64,000 nucleotides of DNA from Rhododendron vialii (Eukaryota; Streptophyta; Magnoliopsida; Ericales; Ericaceae). A model generated the notes under the pieces. The model saw only the letters and a program-made list of their open reading frames with translations, had not been told where the DNA came from and searched no databases. Position 1 is the first letter of the stretch; every line of letters begins with the position of its first letter. The stretch covers positions 12,934,001 to 12,998,000 of the forward strand of contig NC_080560.1 in NCBI RefSeq assembly GCF_030253575.1. The letters run 5' to 3'. The position numbers and the translations under genes are program-made. Positions 60,157 to 64,000 of this stretch are shown in pieces.

Positions 60157-61993
60157 CTTCTAATGTTTGGGGGCAATTCCCCCTAAACCTAGACGGAGGA
60201 AAATACAGTCGACGATTGCTTTTTTCTAACAGTCAACCGAAGGCTACCTCCCTCCCCTCCTCCTACGCGGCCTATATAAAATTCAAGGGGTACCCAAAAA
60301 GGGCATCTTTTTCCGGATCACCCATGGGGATCAAAAGGTTTCCCCCATTTGGTTCAGAAGCAGCTTCTCTCTGTTTTGTTCCCAAAGATTCTTGAGCCCT
60401 TTGGGCTCGGCAGTCAGCTCCAACAGAAGTGAGAAATCCGAAAGTGGTAATCCCTCTGTCCCACAACGTTGATTTTGATTTGCAGCAACGAGTGTACTGA
60501 TAAATAGAGTAATAATTAGAAACAGACATAATGATAGGAGAAAAACTGGGAAAAAAATGAAAATAGTAATTTGAGATAATGATTAAAATTCAAATCCAAG
60601 ACCCTTAAATTAACTGGTCTTAATGTATTTAGTAGAAAATTGATTTTGGCATTCTAGTTTTAACCAACACTCTACTTCATGCATTGATCATATGAGATTA
60701 TAATTACAAAATAAAAAGTGGGATAACATTGGCTAAAAGTTGAGTGCCAAAATCACATTCTTATTTATTACTCTTCCGTCCCAATTTATTTGCTCATTAC
60801 AAAAATTTTTCCTCTTTATTGATTATATATGTTTTCAGATTGAAAAATACTTAAATTTTCACAAATACTCTTTTACTTGTTTTTTTGTTAAACTTAGAAT
60901 TCTCTCCGGTCTCCGCCTCAAAATTTTAAAGAGGTAAAATTAAAACTTTAGCCTTTTGGTGGTTGCTAATTTTGAAAAGTTACAACAATTTGAGACAAAT
61001 GTGAGCAAAAAAATGAGATGGAGGAAGTATTTTTTCTGAAATTCAACTAAAAAAGTGTGTGGATTTCCAAATTTTACCCTTCGTTTCTACTATTATCCTT
61101 CGAATCCCATCATTAAAGGTATTAACTAATTTAGGATGTTTTAAATATTTGATTTTTTTCAAAATTCAATTAAAAAAGTGCGTGGATTTTCAAAATATAT
61201 TCTTCATAAACAATTGAAAATAACTTTAATGATAGGATTCAAAGGGTAATAGTGAAAATGAAATATTATTTTCAAGAAAAACATGCTCTTAATGATTGTC
61301 CCCTTAAAAATTGAAATCCCCAAAAGAACAAACGGGGAGTGGTTTATAATTTTTCTAAAGGAATCGGATTCGGGTTAATTACAATTCGCCATCTTAAACT
61401 ATAAACTCTTTCGAATTATCCTCTTCTCAACAAAAACCTACATTGGACAATCTTAACCCATCTAAACCCTTCAACTTAGGGCCCGTTTGGCTTAATTCAC
61501 TTAATGGCCATTAACGAGCCGAAATAGTGCCCATAATGTTGTTAATCTCAAACTTGATGAAAATACTTAGATGATATACATATAAATCTGGGAATCTAAA
61601 CAAAATCAGAGTCCAAATCTTTGTTTGCACCTCCTTCTTGCATTCATGTACATCCATCGTTCTCCATCTCTTTCTCCTATCAACATATCCATCGTTCTCC
61701 GTCTCTTTCTCGCATCAACATCTCTCTATGCACCTAGCCACCTATGCCATCAAAATCATCAACATGCCAAATAGCTCTAATTTTGTTAAATATGCATTGT
61801 TTTAATGTGTGCAATTTTGGACAATCTCAGCCATATTTTGAGGGCAACACATTTAAGCTGGAAGAGTCCTTTTTAATGGCCATTATACGATTGAAGACTA
61901 ATGAGGGCTAGGTTGAAGGATTTGGATAGTTTAAGGTCCGGAGTTTTATTATGGGCGACTGGTAACATTTCAAGTCTTGTAGTCCATAAACAT
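60157..61993. other. NLP 5' flank and intergenic region
   Basis: 60157-60240 is probable 5' leader. Two small MITEs are seen: about 60634-60758 (attgattttggcattc / gagtgccaaaatcac) and about 60769-61030 (ctcttccgtcccaattt / mirrored near 61010-61028). No gene was seen. Confidence 0.4.
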
Positions 61994-62316
61994 GGGCGCT
62001 GCTATTCGCAGCCCTCTATTTTCTCTCATAGCCCGTTTAAAATTTTCAATTATACTCGACAGTTAGTTACCGAAATTGAGATATATTTTCAGCATCCAAT
62101 TACCGAAATATAATATTTTTTTCAACAGCTATTTACCGAAAATGTATGTTCGGCAGTTATTTACCGAAAGTTGAACATATTTTCGACATGTAGTTACCGA
62201 AATATAATATTATTTTCAAGAGCAATTTACCGAAATGTTATTTATGATTTTCAACAACCATTTACCGAAATGTAATGGGCTACGGGAGAAAATAAAGGGC
62301 TGCGAATAGCGACGCC
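61994..62316. mobile_element. Mutator-like MITE, 323 bp, second member
   Basis: Perfect 9-bp duplication cataaacat (61985-61993 and 62317-62325). The terminal repeat contains gctattcgcagccc. The inner seven ttaccgaaa units run opposite to the copy at 7615-7936. Confidence 0.85.
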
Positions 62317-62352
62317 CATAAACATTGAACTAAAAGTATACTATTATAAAAA

Positions 62353-62750
62353 CAAAACTGCTACCGACACAGATTTCTGAAAACAAACAGCGCGTACAGA
62401 TGGATTTTGGACCCGTTTTGGGTCACACAAAGATGATCGGAGCCGCTCATTTTGTTCAAAACATCTGGTTTAAGGTCCCCTTAAAAAATCAGCTCATTTG
62501 GATATCGGTAAGGTGGTTTTCGGAACACCCAACTTTGCTTCAAAAAACATGCTATTTTCTGAAGCAAAGTTGGGTGTTTCGTAAACCCCTTTACCGATAT
62601 CCAAATGAGCTGATTTTTTACGGAGACCTTAAAACAAGATGTTTTGAATAAAATGAGCGGCTTCGATCATCTTTGCAAGACCCAAAACGGATCCAAAGTT
62701 CATCTGTACGTGCTGTCTGTTTGCGAAAATCTGTGCGTATAGCACTGTTG
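62353..62750. mobile_element. Foldback MITE, 398 bp
   Basis: 9-bp duplication ttataaaaa (62344-62352 and 62751-62759). Long inverted arms with aaagatgatcgg, gctcattttgtt and tcatttggatatcggtaagg. Related to 11639-11944. Confidence 0.8.
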
Positions 62751-62999
62751 TTATAAAAAACAGCCCATAATTCACTCTAGTAATCGTTTGATACTGAAAG
62801 AATTGCAGATAAATTTCGGTTTTCATACTAGCAATGCTGCAATAGTATCTGTGCTTCGTAGCTCGAAATCCATCAGAATTGAGGAGTCATTACTTTAGTT
62901 CTCTTTTGTCTAAAAGGTAGAGGTGGCAAATCTATATAACTTAACAGATGATATATGAGGTTTTCTAAAATTGTTGAGGTAGCGAGCGTCACTACGTAC

Positions 63000-63073
63000 C
63001 TGTTCCCCTGACTCCATCCTTGACTGAAGTAACATATTACTCATAGGATACAGTCTTGCTAATACCCCATTTT
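63000..63073 (-). other. Orphan exon-like segment
   Basis: A 74-bp stretch between a good acceptor (gatatttcag) and donor (gtacgt), open in one frame (NGVLARLYPMSNMLLQSR). No family recognised. It lies about 250 bp beyond the stop of the neighbouring gene on the same strand. Confidence 0.2.
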
Positions 63074-63325
63074 CTGAAATATCAATGACTATTTTCATCA
63101 TGACTGCTCAAGAAAGGCAAAACTCGAAACAAGCGGTTCCTTCTGCACCTCATGTAATATAGGAGTACTTCAATCCGATGGTTTAACCCAGACAAATAGA
63201 TTCAACAAAAATTTCCTTACGCATGGCAGTGGAATTTTTCTCATCATAATGTGATTTATATTACAATAGTGATATAATTGTACTCTATTCATCCACACTT
63301 GGGAGTTTCTCAACGAATAATATCC

Positions 63326-63586
63326 TTAGGTGGAAACACAAACTTCCCTCAGTACTTTGGCAGCATCCTCTGGGAAAACAGGATTTATTTGACAACCAGT
63401 TCCCATCTCAAACCCTGCTACAACAGTCAATTGGGGCACTATTTGAAGAAACCAGTGAGCATAAGGTAATTGGGAACAAGTGTCCTGAAGGGGAGTGGTG
63501 TGAATCATGAAATTGAATGGTGGGTTGTTCAGCTGCAGAGACATCTTTCTAAGCATGAGTTTCAGTAAGCCACCAAGATCAGCTGC
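63326..63586 (-). CDS. ADP-glucose phosphorylase / GalT-like, last exon (partial)
   Basis: Last coding exon, 86 residues plus the stop (TAA at 63328-63326), after an acceptor at 63587-63588. The sequence (GGLLKLMLRKMSLQLNNPP, FNFMIHTTP, PYAHWFLQIVPQL, GFEMGTGCQINPVFPEDAA) matches the C-terminus of plant proteins annotated as galactose-1-phosphate uridylyltransferase-like, shown in Arabidopsis (At5g18200) to be ADP-glucose phosphorylase of the HIT superfamily. The HWFLQIVP segment includes a histidine of the conserved GalT C-terminal region. Upstream exons lie right of the window, or were not recognised at 63590-64000. Confidence 0.85.
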   Translation of the reverse strand, partial: AADLGGLLKLMLRKMSLQLNNPPFNFMIHTTPLQDTCSQLPYAHWFLQIVPQLTVVAGFEMGTGCQINPVFPEDAAKVLREVCVST

Positions 63587-64000
63587 CTGCAAAATTGCAC
63601 AAAGAGAAGCATTTGTGAAAAATACTCCCTAAGTATCTCCTAAAAAGAGAGAGAGCATGTATAGAAGCTGAACGTATCAAGAATGAATAGCGAAAGAATG
63701 GATCTGTTGAACATGCTATGCATTTATTGCAGTCAATCATTCAGGATCCAGGGACCCAGACCGCTCAGGTCCCCAGTTCCAATCATTCTGTCCATATTGA
63801 TTCTGACTTGGGAATAAAAGTCAATTCATTATATGCAAATAAAACAAGTATTTTTCCCTGGACATACTGCCTATTCAATTCAATCCAAATCTATTTTAGT
63901 CCATAAGGTTTCAATCACAATAAAATGCTAGTTCTTGTTGTTTGTGTGTCATGACACCGATCAGTTAAGACGCTAATATTTTTATTGGTAATCAGCATCG
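63587..64000 (-). other. Intron sequence of the GalT-like gene
   Basis: No further exon of the family could be read here. The gene is expected to continue past the right edge. Confidence 0.4.

Overview
The window is nuclear DNA of a flowering plant, most likely a eudicot. The evidence is GT-AG introns inside genes, a plant-length 200-residue TATA-binding protein, F-box, GATA and NIN-like genes, a Sirevirus-type Copia retrotransposon, and dense plant MITEs and SINEs. The species cannot be named from the sequence. No rRNA, tRNA gene, CRISPR or organelle insertion was seen.

Layout. Positions 1-18.7 kb hold a tandem segmental duplication carrying two near-identical F-box genes (copy A about 1-6908, copy B about 10203-18696). 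A third, partial copy of the upstream part lies at about 8707-10202. The copies differ mainly by transposon insertions. A GATA zinc-finger gene lies at 20.8-22.1 kb on the minus strand. Positions 22.5-28 kb hold mostly foldback MITEs and SINEs. Positions 28041-37069 are one apparently intact 9.0-kb Copia element of Sirevirus type, with 1096-bp LTRs, 5-bp target duplications, gag, pol, a small two-membrane-segment ORF and a nested solo LTR. Positions 37-40.8 kb are repeat-rich and non-coding.

From 40.8 kb to the end all genes lie on the minus strand: an HNH endonuclease gene (7 coding exons), TBP (8 coding exons, with a stop codon split by a last intron), a NIN-like (NLP) gene of 5 coding exons, and the last exon of an ADP-glucose phosphorylase / galactose-1-phosphate uridylyltransferase-like gene that runs off the right edge. 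I worked out splice sites by reading GT/AG borders against known family conservation. The HNH, TBP, GATA and NLP models all keep frame through to a stop.

Most notable observations. (1) The NLP gene is open from start to stop and keeps its GAF-like and PB1 regions, but its RWP-RK DNA-binding domain has lost its core. (2) Each Copia LTR carries 11 tandem copies of a motif matching the MSA element, a MYB3R site for G2/M transcription, ending 18 bp before a TATA box. (3) The Copia element carries an extra ORF with its own core promoter. (4) Two Mutator-like MITEs of 322 and 323 bp carry an internal array of seven short repeats. The genes are unrelated housekeeping and regulatory loci with no shared pathway evident.
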